This document shows, piece after piece, positions 17,497 through 28,802 of a stretch of 64,000 nucleotides of DNA. A program made the position numbers and the translations under genes. The stretch lies in contig NZ_CP023690.1 in NCBI RefSeq assembly GCF_008704795.1, positions 2,242,501 through 2,306,500 on the forward strand, written 5' to 3'. The DNA comes from Streptomyces spectabilis. Lineage in GTDB: Bacteria; Actinomycetota; Actinomycetes; Streptomycetales; Streptomycetaceae. The notes below the pieces were generated by a model. That model ran no database searches and was not told the origin of the DNA. It saw nothing but the letters and a program-made list of their open reading frames with translations. Each line of letters begins with the position of its first letter. The first letter of the stretch is position 1.

Positions 17497-19035
17497 GTGA
17501 CCGACGCGCACACCGCAGGCCCCTTCATCGCGGCGATCGACCAGGGCACCACGTCCAGCCGCTGCATCGTCTTCGACCGGGACGGCCGCATCGTCTCCGT
17601 CGACCAGAAGGAGCACGAGCAGATCTTCCCCAAGCCGGGCTGGGTCGAGCACAACGCCACGGAGATCTGGACCAACGTCCAGGAGGTCGTCGCCGGGGCC
17701 ATCGAGAAGGCCGGCATCACCCGCGACGACATCAAGGCCATCGGCATCACCAACCAGCGTGAGACCACGCTGCTGTGGGACAAGAACACCGGCGAGCCGG
17801 TGTACAACGCCATCGTCTGGCAGGACACCCGCACCGACGCGCTCTGCAAGGAGCTCGGGCGCAACGTCGGCCAGGACCGCTTCCGGCGCGAGACCGGTCT
17901 GCCCCTCGCCTCCTACTTCGCCGGGCCCAAGGCCCGCTGGCTGCTCGACAACGTCGAGGGCGTGCGCGAGCGCGCCGAGGCGGGCGACATCCTCTTCGGC
18001 ACCATGGACTCCTGGGTCATCTGGAACCTGACGGGCGGTGTGAACGGCGGCAAGCACGTCACCGACGTCACCAACGCCTCCCGCACCATGCTGATGAACC
18101 TGCACTCCATGGAGTGGGACGAGCGCATCGCCGAGTCCATCGGCGTGCCGATGCGGATCCTGCCCGAGATCCGCTCCTCCGCCGAGGTCTACGGCGAGGT
18201 CAGCGGCGGCAAGCTCGGCGACCTGCTCGGCGGCATCCCGGTCGCCTCCGCCCTCGGCGACCAGCAGGCGGCCCTGTTCGGCCAGACCTGCTTCGAGGAG
18301 GGCGAGGCGAAGTCCACGTACGGCACCGGCACGTTCATGCTGATGAACACCGGTGAGAAGGCCATCAACTCCTACTCGGGGCTGCTCACCACCGTGGGCT
18401 ACCAGATCGGCGACCAGAAGCCGGTCTACGCCCTGGAGGGCTCCATCGCCGTCACCGGTTCGCTGGTGCAGTGGATGCGGGACCAGATGGGTCTGATCAA
18501 CTCCGCCGCCGAGATCGAGACGCTCGCGTCCTCGGTCGAGGACAACGGCGGCGCCTACTTCGTGCCGGCCTTCTCCGGTCTGTTCGCCCCGTACTGGCGC
18601 TCCGACGCCCGCGGTGTGATCGCCGGTCTGACCCGGTACGTCACCAAGGCGCACATCGCGCGCGCCGTCCTGGAGGCCACCGCCTGGCAGACCCGCGAGA
18701 TCACCGACGCCATGACGAAGGACTCCGGCGTCGAGCTCGCGGCCCTCAAGGTCGACGGCGGCATGACCTCCAACAACCTGCTGATGCAGACCCTCTCGGA
18801 CTTCCTGGACGCGCCCGTGGTGCGTCCGATGGTGGCCGAGACGACCTGCCTCGGCGCCGCATACGCCGCCGGCCTCGCCGTCGGCTTCTGGTCTTCCACC
18901 GACGACCTGCGCGCCAACTGGCGCCGGGCCGCCGAATGGACCCCCCGCATGGACGCGGACACCCGCGCCCGTGAGTACAAGAACTGGCTCAAGGCCGTGG
19001 AGCGGACCATGGGCTGGCTCGAAGACGAGAGCTGA
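17497..19035 (+). CDS. glpK: Glycerol kinase
   Basis: 512-residue FGGY-family kinase that phosphorylates glycerol with ATP to glycerol 3-phosphate. N-terminal phosphate loop [15 protein letters not shown], glycerol-contacting [12 protein letters not shown], and the C-terminal signature region with [13 protein letters not shown] are intact, so the enzyme should be active. The GTG start at 17497 is preceded by CAGGAG. Second gene of the operon; the product feeds GlpD encoded 30 bp downstream. Confidence 0.97.
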   Translation: MTDAHTAGPFIAAIDQGTTSSRCIVFDRDGRIVSVDQKEHEQIFPKPGWVEHNATEIWTNVQEVVAGAIEKAGITRDDIKAIGITNQRETTLLWDKNTGEPVYNAIVWQDTRTDALCKELGRNVGQDRFRRETGLPLASYFAGPKARWLLDNVEGVRERAEAGDILFGTMDSWVIWNLTGGVNGGKHVTDVTNASRTMLMNLHSMEWDERIAESIGVPMRILPEIRSSAEVYGEVSGGKLGDLLGGIPVASALGDQQAALFGQTCFEEGEAKSTYGTGTFMLMNTGEKAINSYSGLLTTVGYQIGDQKPVYALEGSIAVTGSLVQWMRDQMGLINSAAEIETLASSVEDNGGAYFVPAFSGLFAPYWRSDARGVIAGLTRYVTKAHIARAVLEATAWQTREITDAMTKDSGVELAALKVDGGMTSNNLLMQTLSDFLDAPVVRPMVAETTCLGAAYAAGLAVGFWSSTDDLRANWRRAAEWTPRMDADTRAREYKNWLKAVERTMGWLEDES

Positions 19036-19065
19036 CCACAGCTCAGCTGACGAGGAGCAATAACC

Positions 19066-20685
19066 ATGACCACCCTAGAGAGCGGCCCCGTCATCTCGGC
19101 ACTCGGGACGCCGCCGGCGGCCGGCGGCAACCCGAGCCGTGCCGAGACCCGGGAACGCCTTTCCAAGGCGGCGTACGACCTCCTGGTGATCGGTGGCGGC
19201 ATCCTGGGCATCTCCACCGCCTGGCACGCCGCGCAGTCGGGTCTCAGGGTGGCCCTGGTGGACGCCGGCGACTTCGCCGGCGCCACCTCCTCCGCCTCCT
19301 CCAAGCTTCTCCACGGCGGTCTGCGCTACCTGCAGACCGGCGCGGTGAAGCTGGTGGCGGAGAACCACTTCGAGCGGCGTGCGGTGTCGCGTCAGGTGGC
19401 ACCGCACCTCGCCAACCCGCTCACCTTCTACCTGCCGGTGTACAAGGGCGGCCCGCACGGCGCCGCCAAGCTCGGCGCGGGCGTGTTCGCCTACTCGGCG
19501 CTCTCCGCGTTCGGCGACGGCGTCGGCCACCTGCTCTCCCCCGCCAAGGCGGCGCAGGACGTGCCGGAGCTGCGCACCGACAACCTGAAGGCCGTCGCGG
19601 TGTACGGCGACGACCAGATGAACGACGCGCGCATGGCCCTGATGACGGTCCGCGCGGCCGTCGAGGCGGGCGCCGTCGTCCTCAACCACGCCGAGGTCAC
19701 CGGGCTGCGCTTCAGCAACGGCCGGGTCACGGGCGCGGACCTCAAGGACCGCCAGTCCGGCGACGAGTTCGGCGTCAGCGCCCGCCTCGTCCTGAACGCC
19801 ACCGGCCCCTGGGTCGACCACCTGCGCAAGATGGAGGACCCGAACGCGGCGCCCTCCATCCGCCTGTCCAAGGGCGCGCACCTCGTCCTCAAGCGCACCG
19901 CCCCCTGGAAGGCCGCGCTGGCCACGCCGATCGACAAGTACCGCATCACGTTCGCCCTGCCGTGGGAGGACATGCTGCTGCTCGGCACGACCGACGAGGA
20001 GTACGAGGGCGACCCGCGCGACGTCTCGGTCACCGAGCAGGACACCGCCCAGATCCTGGACGAGGCCGCGTTCTCGATCCGGGACCAGCAGCTGTCCCGT
20101 GACCTGATCACGTACTCGTTCGCGGGTCTGCGGGTGCTGCCCGGCGGTCCGGGCGACACCTCCAAGGCCAAGCGCGAGACGGTCGTCACCGAGGGCCGCG
20201 GCGGCATGCTGTCGATCGCGGGCGGCAAGTGGACGACCTTCCGTCACATCGGCCGCACCATCATGAAGAAGCTGGAGTCGCTGCCGGGCCACCCGCTGGG
20301 CGACGACTACGAGCCGATCTCCACGCTGCCGAAGAAGCTGCCGCTGCCCGGCATCGCCAACCCGCGCGCGGTCGCCCACCGGCTGCTCGTCGACGGCCCG
20401 GCCCCCGGCCCGCGCATGGCGCCGGACACCGCCCGTCACCTGGCGACGCACTACGGCTCGCTGTCCTTCGACATCGCCCGTCTGGCGAACGAGAACCCGG
20501 AGCTCGCCGAGCGCGTCCACCCGGATGCCCCGGAGATCTGGGCGCAGGTCGTGTACGCGCGTGACAACGAGTGGGCCGAGACGGCCGACGACGTGCTGCG
20601 CCGCCGTACGACGCTGACGATCCGCGGCCTCGCCACGGACGAGATCCGCGGCAAGGTCGAGGACCTGCTCGGCAAGAAGAGCTGA
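19066..20685 (+). CDS. glpD: Glycerol-3-phosphate dehydrogenase (FAD)
   Basis: 539-residue FAD-dependent dehydrogenase that oxidises glycerol 3-phosphate to dihydroxyacetone phosphate at the membrane, passing electrons to quinone. It has a dinucleotide-binding motif LLVIGGGILGISTAWHAA, the glpD signature around SSASSKLLHGGLRYL, and a C-terminal helical domain. The ATG at 19066 is preceded by GAGGAGCAATAACC. Last gene of the glp operon, followed by a strong hairpin. Confidence 0.97.
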   Translation: MTTLESGPVISALGTPPAAGGNPSRAETRERLSKAAYDLLVIGGGILGISTAWHAAQSGLRVALVDAGDFAGATSSASSKLLHGGLRYLQTGAVKLVAENHFERRAVSRQVAPHLANPLTFYLPVYKGGPHGAAKLGAGVFAYSALSAFGDGVGHLLSPAKAAQDVPELRTDNLKAVAVYGDDQMNDARMALMTVRAAVEAGAVVLNHAEVTGLRFSNGRVTGADLKDRQSGDEFGVSARLVLNATGPWVDHLRKMEDPNAAPSIRLSKGAHLVLKRTAPWKAALATPIDKYRITFALPWEDMLLLGTTDEEYEGDPRDVSVTEQDTAQILDEAAFSIRDQQLSRDLITYSFAGLRVLPGGPGDTSKAKRETVVTEGRGGMLSIAGGKWTTFRHIGRTIMKKLESLPGHPLGDDYEPISTLPKKLPLPGIANPRAVAHRLLVDGPAPGPRMAPDTARHLATHYGSLSFDIARLANENPELAERVHPDAPEIWAQVVYARDNEWAETADDVLRRRTTLTIRGLATDEIRGKVEDLLGKKS

Positions 20686-20699
20686 CCTCAGGGCAGTCG

Positions 20700-20733
20700 G
20701 TAAGGGGCGGTCGCCATGGCGGCCGCCCCTTAC
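20700..20733 (+). terminator. Hairpin ending the glycerol operon
   Basis: GTAAGGGGCGG (20700-20710) pairs with CCGCCCCTTAC (20723-20733), and the inner bases extend the stem around GCCATGGC. It starts 14 bp after the glpD stop. Confidence 0.8.
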
Positions 20734-20800
20734 TCATGTCTCGCCAGGGGTGCCATGCCGCCGCCACACCACGGCAACGTTCGCCCCGCACATTTGAAGC

Positions 20801-21865
20801 ATGAAGTTTCAGGTGCTTTCCCTCATCTCCCACTCCCCGCACCCGCTGACCGGTGAACTCCCCGCCGCGGCCGACCGGTTCGCGGACGTCGTCGAGGTCG
20901 GCGTCGAGGCGGAGCGGCTCGGGTACGACGCGTACGCGGTGGGCGAGCGGCACGCGGGCGACTTCCTGTCGTCGAGCCCGACGGTCGTGCTCGGCGCGCT
21001 CGCGGCCCGCACGTCCCGCATCCGGCTCCTGACCGGCGTCACCGTCGTCGCGATCCTCGACCCGGTGCGGATCGCCGAGGACTACGCGACGCTCGACCAG
21101 CTCTCGCGCGGGCGCGTGGAGCTGGTCGTCGGCAAGGGCGCCGAGGCGGGGCACTTCGACCTGTTCGGGCTCGACGAGGCGCGCCAGTGGGATCTGCAGG
21201 AGGAGAAGTACGAGCTGCTCCGGCGGCTGTGGCGGGAGGAGAACGTCGACTGGGAGGGCGAGTTCCGCCCCGCCCTGAAGGACGTGACGACGGTGCCGCG
21301 CCCGTACGCGGGGCCGCCGCGCGTCTGGCACGGCTCGGCGACTTCCCTGAACTCCCCCGAACTGGCCGCCAAGCACGGCGATCCGCTGTTCACCGCCAAC
21401 GCGATCCAGCCGCGCGCGGCGTACGCGAAGCTGATCGCGCACTACCGCGAGCGGTTCGAGGCCCACGGCCACGACCCCGCCGACGCCCATGTGGCGGCGG
21501 GCTCGGGCGGGCTGCTCATCGCCGACAGCGCGGAGGAGGCCGTGCGCCGCTACCGGGACCTGTACGAGGCGAAGGTGCGCCAGACGTTCAAGCCCCATCT
21601 GGAGGGCAGGGCGGGCTACAACACGCCCTTCCGCACCATCGAGGAGGCGATCGCCGACGGGCCCCAGCTCATCGGCTCGCCGCAGCAGATCATCGACAAG
21701 ATCCTCGGCTACCACGAGGTGTACCGGCACGACCTGCAGTCCCTCACGGTCGACGGGTTCGGCCTCCCGCGCGCCGAACAGGTCGAGACCCTCCAGCGGT
21801 TCGCTGAGGAGATCGCTCCGGTGGTGCGCGCGGAGGCGCCGTCCAGGCTGTGGGACCCCTCGTGA
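20801..21865 (+). CDS. LLM-class flavin-dependent oxidoreductase
   Basis: 354-residue luciferase-like monooxygenase (TIM-barrel, FMN or F420 dependent). Family features seen: N-terminal [15 protein letters not shown] strand, [14 protein letters not shown] and [28 protein letters not shown]. The ATG at 20801 has no clear ribosome binding site, so a short-leader mRNA is possible. It lies 79 bp before mtnD on the same strand; whether it belongs to methionine salvage or merely neighbours it cannot be told. Substrate unknown. Confidence 0.85.
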   Translation: MKFQVLSLISHSPHPLTGELPAAADRFADVVEVGVEAERLGYDAYAVGERHAGDFLSSSPTVVLGALAARTSRIRLLTGVTVVAILDPVRIAEDYATLDQLSRGRVELVVGKGAEAGHFDLFGLDEARQWDLQEEKYELLRRLWREENVDWEGEFRPALKDVTTVPRPYAGPPRVWHGSATSLNSPELAAKHGDPLFTANAIQPRAAYAKLIAHYRERFEAHGHDPADAHVAAGSGGLLIADSAEEAVRRYRDLYEAKVRQTFKPHLEGRAGYNTPFRTIEEAIADGPQLIGSPQQIIDKILGYHEVYRHDLQSLTVDGFGLPRAEQVETLQRFAEEIAPVVRAEAPSRLWDPS

Positions 21866-21944
21866 CAGCGGGCCGGGCCCGGCTACGATCCGTACAGGCG
21901 TCCGGCCGGCGCACGCACCGCAGTCTGCCCCTTGGGAGCGACCG

Positions 21945-22538
21945 ATGACCCTCCTCACGACCTGGCCGGAGTCCGGCCCCGAGACCGTCGTCCGCCGCAC
22001 GTCGGACCCCGCCGCGATCGCCGCCGCGCTCGCGCCCCTGGGCGTGCGCTACGAGCGGTGGCCGGTGCGCGAGGACGTACCGGCCGACGCGGACGCCGAC
22101 GCCGTGTTCGCCGCGTACGGACCCGAGATAGACAAGCTCACCGCCGCGGAGGGCTTCCGCACCGTCGACGTCGTCGCGCTGCATCCGAGCGACGACCCCC
22201 AGTGGCCGCGGACGGCTCGCGCGGCGCGGGAGAAGTTCCTCGCCGAGCACACGCACGACGACGATGACGAGGTGCGCTTCTTCGTCGCGGGCGCGGGGGT
22301 CTTCTATCTGCACGTACGCGGCGAAGTGCACGCCGTGTACTGCGAGAAGGGCGATCTGCTCGGGGTGCCGCGCGGCACCACTCACTGGTTCGACATGGGC
22401 ACCTCGCCCTCGTTCACGGCGATCCGCTTCTTCCACGAGGAGGACGGCTGGATCGGCACCTTCACCGGCAGCGACATCGCCGGGCGCTTCCCGGACTTCG
22501 ACGCGATCCACTCCGGTCACGCGGGGTCCGCGGCGTGA
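21945..22538 (+). CDS. mtnD: Acireductone dioxygenase
   Basis: 197-residue cupin enzyme of methionine salvage. With Fe(II) it converts the acireductone to formate and the keto acid precursor of methionine; with Ni it makes methylthiopropionate and CO. The metal site is visible as HTHDDDDE (HxHx4E) with the distal His in TTHWFDMG. The ATG at 21945 has GGGAGCG upstream. Its stop overlaps the GTG of mtnC by 4 bp, so mtnD, mtnC and mtnB are translationally coupled. Confidence 0.95.
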   Translation: MTLLTTWPESGPETVVRRTSDPAAIAAALAPLGVRYERWPVREDVPADADADAVFAAYGPEIDKLTAAEGFRTVDVVALHPSDDPQWPRTARAAREKFLAEHTHDDDDEVRFFVAGAGVFYLHVRGEVHAVYCEKGDLLGVPRGTTHWFDMGTSPSFTAIRFFHEEDGWIGTFTGSDIAGRFPDFDAIHSGHAGSAA

Positions 22539-23257
22539 GCGCGGACCTCGGATCCGGCGCCGTGGACGCGGTGGTGCTCGACATCGAGGGCACCACGAGC
22601 GCCACGGGGTTCGTCGTGGACGTCATGTACCCCTACGCCCGTGAGCGGTTCGGCCCGCTGCTCGGCGAGCGGTCCCACGAGGCCGTCGTCGCGCGGGCCG
22701 TCGCCCAGGTCCGCGAGGAGATAGGCGAGCCCGACGCGGACGCCGTACGGATCGAGAAGGTCCTCGGCGCCTGGATCGACGAGGACCGCAAGGCCACGCC
22801 CCTGAAGGCGCTCCAGGGCGTCGTCTGGGCCGAGGGCTTTGCGCGCGGCGACCTCGTCGCCCCCTTCTTCGACGACGTGGTGCCGCGGCTGCGGAGCTGG
22901 TACGCGGCCGGAATCCGGCTCTATGTGTACTCGTCGGGCTCGGTGGCGGCGCAGCGCGCGTGGTTCACGCACTCCGCGCACGGGCCGCTCACCGACCTGG
23001 TCAGCGGCTGGTACGACACGGAGAACGCGGGGCCCAAGCAGGACCCGGGCTCCTACCGGGCCATCACCGCCGCCATCGGTGTGCCGCCCGGCCGCACGGT
23101 GTTCCTGTCCGACCGGCTCGGCGAGCTGAACGCGGCCCGGGAGGCGGGGTGGCGGACGGTCGGCGTGCGCCGTGCCGGGGAGCCGTACTTCGCCGACGGC
23201 GTCGGCGGGCATCCGGAAGTGGGGTCGTTCGACGAGGTGGGGCTGGTGACGTCGTGA
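22535..23257 (+). CDS. mtnC: Acireductone synthase (enolase-phosphatase)
   Basis: 240-residue HAD-type bifunctional enzyme that enolises and dephosphorylates 2,3-diketo-5-methylthiopentyl 1-phosphate to give the acireductone used by MtnD. The catalytic motif is [17 protein letters not shown], diagnostic for this family, with VYSSGS as motif II and an SDRLGEL segment near the C terminus. GTG start overlaps the mtnD stop, and its own stop overlaps the mtnB GTG in the same way. Confidence 0.95.
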   Translation: MSADLGSGAVDAVVLDIEGTTSATGFVVDVMYPYARERFGPLLGERSHEAVVARAVAQVREEIGEPDADAVRIEKVLGAWIDEDRKATPLKALQGVVWAEGFARGDLVAPFFDDVVPRLRSWYAAGIRLYVYSSGSVAAQRAWFTHSAHGPLTDLVSGWYDTENAGPKQDPGSYRAITAAIGVPPGRTVFLSDRLGELNAAREAGWRTVGVRRAGEPYFADGVGGHPEVGSFDEVGLVTS

Positions 23258-23904
23258 GCGTCGAATCGGACAGGGAGTCGCGCATGGACTCGGGCACGGA
23301 CGTGGACAGCGGCTTGGACAGCGGCTTGGCGGAGGCCGGGGCGGTGCTCGCGGCGGAGGCCGCGCGGTTCGCCTCCTTCGGCTGGATGCGCGGGACCTCG
23401 GGGAACCTCTCCGTCGTCGTCTCCCGTGACCCCGTACGGCTCGCCGTGACGGCCAGCGGGCTCGACAAGGGCGAACTGACCGCGGCGGACGTGGTCCTGA
23501 CGGACGCGGAGGGCTCGGCGGTCGGCGCCGGACGGCCGTCGGCCGAGGCCGCCCTGCACGCGCGCGTGGTGCGGCTCACCGGGGCGGGCGCCGTCGTGCA
23601 CGTGCACACCGTGGCGTCCGTGGCCATGGGCAGGCGGCGGCCGGAGGGGATCGAGTTCCGGGACCTGGAGATGCTCAAGGGGCTCGGGCACAAGACCCAC
23701 GAGGTCGCGGTGGTGCTTCCGGTGATCGAGAACAGCCAGGACATGGCGGAGCTCGCGGACCGTCTGGAGGCGGCGCTGCGGCCGGGGATGCCCGCGGTGG
23801 TCGTGGCCGGGCACGGGCTCTATGTGTGGGGCGACGACCCGCGCCAGGCACGGCACCACGCGGAGGTCGTGGAGTGGCTGCTCGAACTGGCCCTGGCCGG
23901 GTGA
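23254..23904 (+). CDS. mtnB: Methylthioribulose-1-phosphate dehydratase
   Basis: 216-residue class II aldolase-fold zinc enzyme that dehydrates 5-methylthioribulose 1-phosphate, feeding MtnC. Zinc ligands are in VVHVHTVAS and the C-terminal GHGLYVWGDD; RGTSGNLSV is the conserved phosphate-binding segment. The GTG at 23254 overlaps the mtnC stop. An internal ATG at about 23284 is an alternative that would drop ten polar residues. Last gene of the mtnDCB unit, convergent with mtnA. Confidence 0.95.
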   Translation: MSVESDRESRMDSGTDVDSGLDSGLAEAGAVLAAEAARFASFGWMRGTSGNLSVVVSRDPVRLAVTASGLDKGELTAADVVLTDAEGSAVGAGRPSAEAALHARVVRLTGAGAVVHVHTVASVAMGRRRPEGIEFRDLEMLKGLGHKTHEVAVVLPVIENSQDMAELADRLEAALRPGMPAVVVAGHGLYVWGDDPRQARHHAEVVEWLLELALAG

Positions 23905-23931
23905 ACCGTCCGGGGGCCCGGCCGAGCGGGG

Positions 23932-24975
23932 CTACAGCGGCAGCTCCCCCTTCGCCACCTCGCGGACGCCCCGCTCCGTGACCAGGGCGGTCACGAGCGC
24001 GCCGGGGGTGACGTCGAACGCGGGATTGTGGCCGCGCGAGTCGGCGGGGGCGGTGCGGACGCCCGCCCACTCCAGGACCTCGTCCGCGGCGCGCAGTTCG
24101 ATGGGGATGTCCGCGCCGGACGCGGTGGCGAGGTCCACGGTCGTGGTGGGCGCGGCCACCACGAAGGGGATGCCCGCGTGCGCGCAGGCCAGGGCGATGC
24201 CCACGGTGCCCACCTTGTTCGCGGTGTCGCCGTTCGCGGCGATCCGGTCGGCGCCGACGACCGCCGCGTCGACCTCGCCGCGCAGGATGACCCCGGCGGC
24301 GGCCGCGTCCGCCTGGACGTAGTGCGGGATGCCCGCCCTGGCGAGCTCCCAGGCGGTGAGCCGCGCGCCCTGGAGCAGGGGCCGGGTCTCGTCGGCGTAC
24401 ACGGCCTGGAGGCGGTCGCGGCGGTGCAGCTCCCGGATGACGCCGAGGGCGGTGCCCCAGCCCGCCGTGGCGAGCGCGCCGGTGTTGCAGTGGGTGAGGA
24501 CGCGCAGCGGCCGGTCCCGGCCGAGGCGTTCGAGGAGCCAGTCGGCGCCGTGCCGGCCCATGGCGTGGTTGGCCGCGAGGTCTTCCTCCACGACGGCGTC
24601 CGCCTCGGCGAGCACCGCGCCCAGGCCTTCGTCGAGGCGCGCGGCCGCGCGGTCCACGCAGGTCATCAGGTTCACGGCGGTGGGGCGTGCCGCGCGGACG
24701 CGGGCGACTTCGGCGTCGACCCGCGCGCGGCCCCAGCCCTCGCGCTCCCCCTGGACGAGGGCGAGGGCGACGCCGTACGCCCCGGCCGCGCCGAGCGCGG
24801 GCGCGCCGCGCACCACCAACCGCACGATGGCGTCGACGAGTTGGTCGACCGTGTGGACGTCGAGGCGCCGCAGGGCGTGCGGCAGGGCCGTCTGGTCGAT
24901 GAGGGCGAGCCCCGGTCCGCGCGCGGTGACCCGCCAGACCACGGCCCTGAGTTCCTCGTTGCTCGCCTGGCTCAT
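23932..24975 (-). CDS. mtnA: S-methyl-5-thioribose-1-phosphate isomerase
   Basis: 347-residue member of the eIF2B-like family that opens methylthioribose 1-phosphate to methylthioribulose 1-phosphate, the MtnB substrate. The catalytic Cys lies in LTHCNTGALAT and the catalytic Asp in VVGADRIAANGDTANK. The ATG at 24975 begins MSQASNEELRAVVW, the normal N terminus; the frame is open further upstream but without family similarity. It converges on mtnB and diverges from the phosphorylase gene, so a 177-bp gap holds both promoters. Confidence 0.95.
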   Translation of the reverse strand: MSQASNEELRAVVWRVTARGPGLALIDQTALPHALRRLDVHTVDQLVDAIVRLVVRGAPALGAAGAYGVALALVQGEREGWGRARVDAEVARVRAARPTAVNLMTCVDRAAARLDEGLGAVLAEADAVVEEDLAANHAMGRHGADWLLERLGRDRPLRVLTHCNTGALATAGWGTALGVIRELHRRDRLQAVYADETRPLLQGARLTAWELARAGIPHYVQADAAAAGVILRGEVDAAVVGADRIAANGDTANKVGTVGIALACAHAGIPFVVAAPTTTVDLATASGADIPIELRAADEVLEWAGVRTAPADSRGHNPAFDVTPGALVTALVTERGVREVAKGELPL

Positions 24976-25152
24976 AGGGGTCAACTCCCGGTGGCGGATG
25001 CGGGTCCTGGCCGCGCGACGGTGGGTTCGATCACCGTACCCGACCAGGCGGAACGGGAGTTCGACGGTGTTCGCCGACCCCGGCGCGGACACCGTGCCCG
25101 GCTCCCGGCACACTGCCCCACAAGCCACCGGAGTCCCGTCAGGAGCGCGCCC

Positions 25153-25944
25153 ATGACCGTGTCCCCCGCGTCACCCGCCCCGCTGCCCATCACCGGCGTC
25201 CCCCGCACCGGCCTTCCCCCGTACGCCGTCGTCGTCGGCGACCCTGCCCGTGCCGCGGCCGTCGCGGAGTTCCTCGACGACGCGAAGGAGGTGTCGTACC
25301 ACCGCGAGTACCGCACCTTCACGGGCAGCTGGCGGGAGCTGCCCGTGGTCGTGTCCTCGCACGGCGTCGGCGCGCCCGGGGCACTGCTGCTCTTCCAGGA
25401 GCTGGCGCAGGCGGGTGTGACGCATTTCATCCGGCTCGGCACGGCGGGCGCGATCCGGCGCGGCATCGCGGACGGCGATCTGGTGATCGCGGACGCGGCG
25501 GTGCGCGACGACGGCGTGACGGGGCAGCTCATCCCGGCCGAGTACCCGGCGTTCGGAACCCCGGAGGCGGTGCTCGCGCTGACGCGTGCGGCGCGGGCCG
25601 CCGGGGCCCCGCACCACCGGGGCGTGGTGTGGACGCGGGCCGCCTTCCAGCCCGGCTTCGTGCCGCTGCCCGCAGCGGCGTACGAGGCCGCGGGCGTCGC
25701 CGCCATCGAGATGGAGCTGAGCGCCCTGTACGTGTTCGCCGCGACGCGCGGCCTGGTCGCGGGCGGCGCGCTCGTCGTGGACGGCGCGAACGCCGACGAG
25801 CTGGTCGACGAGGAGGCCACCGGCGGCTACGACCCGCACCGGTCGGTGGTCGCCGACGGAGTCGCCCGCGGCGCCCGGATAACCTTGGACGCGCTGCGCC
25901 TGCTGGCTGCCGACGTCCCGGCGCAGGCCGGGGGGACCCGGTGA
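25153..25944 (+). CDS. Nucleoside phosphorylase (PNP/UDP family)
   Basis: 263-residue hexameric-type nucleoside phosphorylase. It shows the phosphate-binding GDPAR segment, SHGVGAPGALLLFQEL, RLGTAGAI and the ribose-contacting MELSALYVFA motif. Placed between mtnA and a deaminase gene, it is a good candidate to cleave methylthioinosine or methylthioadenosine to methylthioribose 1-phosphate, the MtnA substrate; family similarity alone would also allow uridine or purine nucleosides. ATG at 25153 preceded by AGGAG. The next gene starts 37 bp downstream. Confidence 0.85.
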   Translation: MTVSPASPAPLPITGVPRTGLPPYAVVVGDPARAAAVAEFLDDAKEVSYHREYRTFTGSWRELPVVVSSHGVGAPGALLLFQELAQAGVTHFIRLGTAGAIRRGIADGDLVIADAAVRDDGVTGQLIPAEYPAFGTPEAVLALTRAARAAGAPHHRGVVWTRAAFQPGFVPLPAAAYEAAGVAAIEMELSALYVFAATRGLVAGGALVVDGANADELVDEEATGGYDPHRSVVADGVARGARITLDALRLLAADVPAQAGGTR

Positions 25945-25981
25945 CAGACGCCCGCGGAAACACCCTGGAGACACGCGCCAC

Positions 25982-27300
25982 ATGCTCCCCATAGACCTCC
26001 TCGTCCACGGCGGCGACGTCCTGACCGTCGACGCGTCCGGCACCGTGGTGAGCGACGGCGCCGTCGCCGTGCGCGCCGGTGAGATCGTGGCCGTCGGCCC
26101 CGCCGAGCGGCTGCGCGCGGAGTACGCCCCGGCCGAGGAGATCGACGCGCGCGGCTGTCTCGTCCTGCCGGGGCTCGTGAACACGCACACGCATCTGGCG
26201 ATGACGCTCCTGCGCGGCACCGCCGACGACGTCACCCTCCAGGGCTTCCTGGAGCGGGTCGTGCCGCGCGAGGCCGAGCTGCTCACGCCGGAGACCGTCG
26301 CGGTGGGCCTGCGGGCGGCGATCGCCGAGTCGGTGCGCGGCGGGGTGACCACCGCGCTCGACATGTACTGGTTCCACGAGGCCGCCGAAGAGGTGGCGCG
26401 CGAGGCCGGGTGGCGGCTGCTCACCGGACCGACGTTCATGGACGTGCCGGAGCCGCCGGACGGCCGCCCGTACGCGGAGCGGCTCGGCTGGGCGGGTGCC
26501 CATCTGGCCGCCCGCACCCCCGCGCCGGGCACCCGGCCGGTCCTCTTCGCGCACTCCGCGTACACCCTGGCGCCCGACCAGCTGGCCGCGATCACCGCGC
26601 TCGCCCGCGCCCACGGCGCCCTGCTGCATTTGCACGCCGCCGAGAACGCGGCCGAGGTGGCCATGGTCCGCGAGCGGTACGGCATGCGCCCGGTGGAGCT
26701 GCTCGACTCGCTCGGCGTGCTCGGCCCGGACACGCTCCTCGCGCACGCCGTCGAGCTGACGGACGCGGAGATCGCGGCGCTCGCCCGCACCGGTACGGCC
26801 GTCGCGCACTGCCCGGCGTCGAACCTGAAGCTGGGCTGCGGCATCGCCCGCGTACCGGACCTCCTCGACGCGGGCGTCACGGTCGGCATCGGCACGGACG
26901 GCGCCGTGAGCTCGAACACGCTGGACGTGCTCGGCGCGGTCCGGCTCGCGGCGCTCGTGCACAAGGCGGGCGGCGACCCGACGGCGGTCGGCGCCGAGCA
27001 GGCCGTGCGGATGGCCACCATCGAGTCGGCGCGGGCGCTCGGCCTCGGCGACGCGCTCGGCTCCCTGGAGCCCGGCAAGCGCGCCGACCTGATCGTCGTC
27101 GGCCTCCACCGGCCGCACCTGGCGCCGCGCCACGACCCGTACGCGACGCTCGCCTACGCCGCGGCTGGCGCCGACGTGCGCGACACCGTCGTGGACGGCC
27201 GCGTCCTGATGCGCGACCGCGCCCTGCTCACCCTCGACGAACCGCACGCGCTGCGCGCCCTGAACGACGCCGTGGCCCCGACCGAACCCGCGCGCCTGTC

Positions 27301-27304
<4 letters not shown>
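25982..27304 (+). CDS. MTA/adenosine-type deaminase (TRZ/ATZ amidohydrolase)
   Basis: 440-residue cyclic-amidine hydrolase. Metal ligands are seen in VNTHTHLAMT, FAHSAYTLAPDQL, LLHLHAAENAAE and GTDGAVSSN, with the second-shell HCPASNLKLGCGI typical of MTA/S-adenosylhomocysteine deaminases. In this cluster it most likely converts methylthioadenosine to methylthioinosine, so the phosphorylase next door would release hypoxanthine rather than adenine. Other substrates such as 5'-deoxyadenosine or adenosine are possible. Its stop overlaps the next start (ATGA), so the following two genes are coupled to it. Confidence 0.88.
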
Positions 27305-27922
<618 letters not shown>

Positions 27923-27930
<8 letters not shown>

Positions 27931-28687
27931 CACCTCCTCGGGGGCGTCCGTCCCCCCTTTCGTCCCCCCGACCGCCTTCGCGGTGCCCGGGCGCATCGCC
28001 GTGAGCGAGCAGGCCGCGGCCCACTGGCAGCAGGCCCTCATCACGCGGATCCACCGGGAGACGCGCGCCGCCACGACGTTCCGGCTCAAGGTGCCCGAGT
28101 GGCAGGGGCATCTGCCGGGCCAGCACCTGATGCTGCGCCTGACCGCCGCGGACGGCTATGTCGCCCAGCGCCACTACTCGCTGGCCTCCGCGCCGGACGA
28201 CAGCGGCGAGATCGAGCTGACCGTGGACCACGTGCCGGGCGGCGAGGTCTCCGGGCATCTGCACACCGTCGCGCGGGAGGGCGACACCGTGGAGGTGCGC
28301 GGCCCGCTGTCCGGCTTCTTCGCCTGGCCCGGCGACCGGCCCGCGCTGCTGCTCGGCGCGGGCTCCGGCGTGGTCCCGCTGATGTCGATGATCCGCCACC
28401 ACCGGCGGGCGGGCCTGACGGTGCCGCTGCGGCTGCTCGTCTCGGCCCGCACCCGCGAGGACCTCATCTACGCCGACGAGTACGGCGCCGAGACGGACGT
28501 GATCCTCACCCGCTCCGAAGGCCGCCTGCGCGCCGGGCACTTGGCACCCCTGCTCGGGGACGGCAGGCCCGACGGCGGCTGGGAGGCGTACATCTGCGGC
28601 TCCAACGGCTTCGCCGAGCACGCCTCGCGGCTCCTGGTGGACGGCGGGCAGCCGGTGGACCGCATCAGGATCGAACGCTTCGGCTGA
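27923..28687 (+). CDS. FAD/NAD(P)-binding ferredoxin-reductase-like oxidoreductase
   Basis: 254-residue FNR-superfamily protein. FAD-binding RHYSLASAP and nucleotide-binding LLGAGSGVVPLMSMI are present; the C terminus (ICGSNGFAEHASRLL) ends the NAD domain without a 2Fe-2S domain. The GTG at 27923 is preferred because GAGGAG lies ten bases before it; a GTG at 27905 is upstream of that site. Overlapping the molybdopterin gene, it probably supplies electrons from NAD(P)H to that enzyme. Confidence 0.87.
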
Positions 28688-28730
28688 ACCCCGGTCCACG
28701 CGGGGCCGCACGGGGACATAATGTGCCGAT

Positions 28731-28741
28731 ACATCGGATGT
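28731..28741. promoter_or_regulatory. Palindrome before the FadR-type regulator
   Basis: ACATCGGATGT is a perfect odd palindrome 61 bp upstream of the regulator start, inside a wider partial symmetry with ATA/TAT ends. Likely operator for autoregulation by the FadR-subfamily protein encoded next. Confidence 0.45.
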
Positions 28742-28802
28742 CTATTTCCCCAGGGGGCATCCGGTATCCGTTCCTGCTGCTCTTCACCGAGGCGAGGTCC
28801 CC

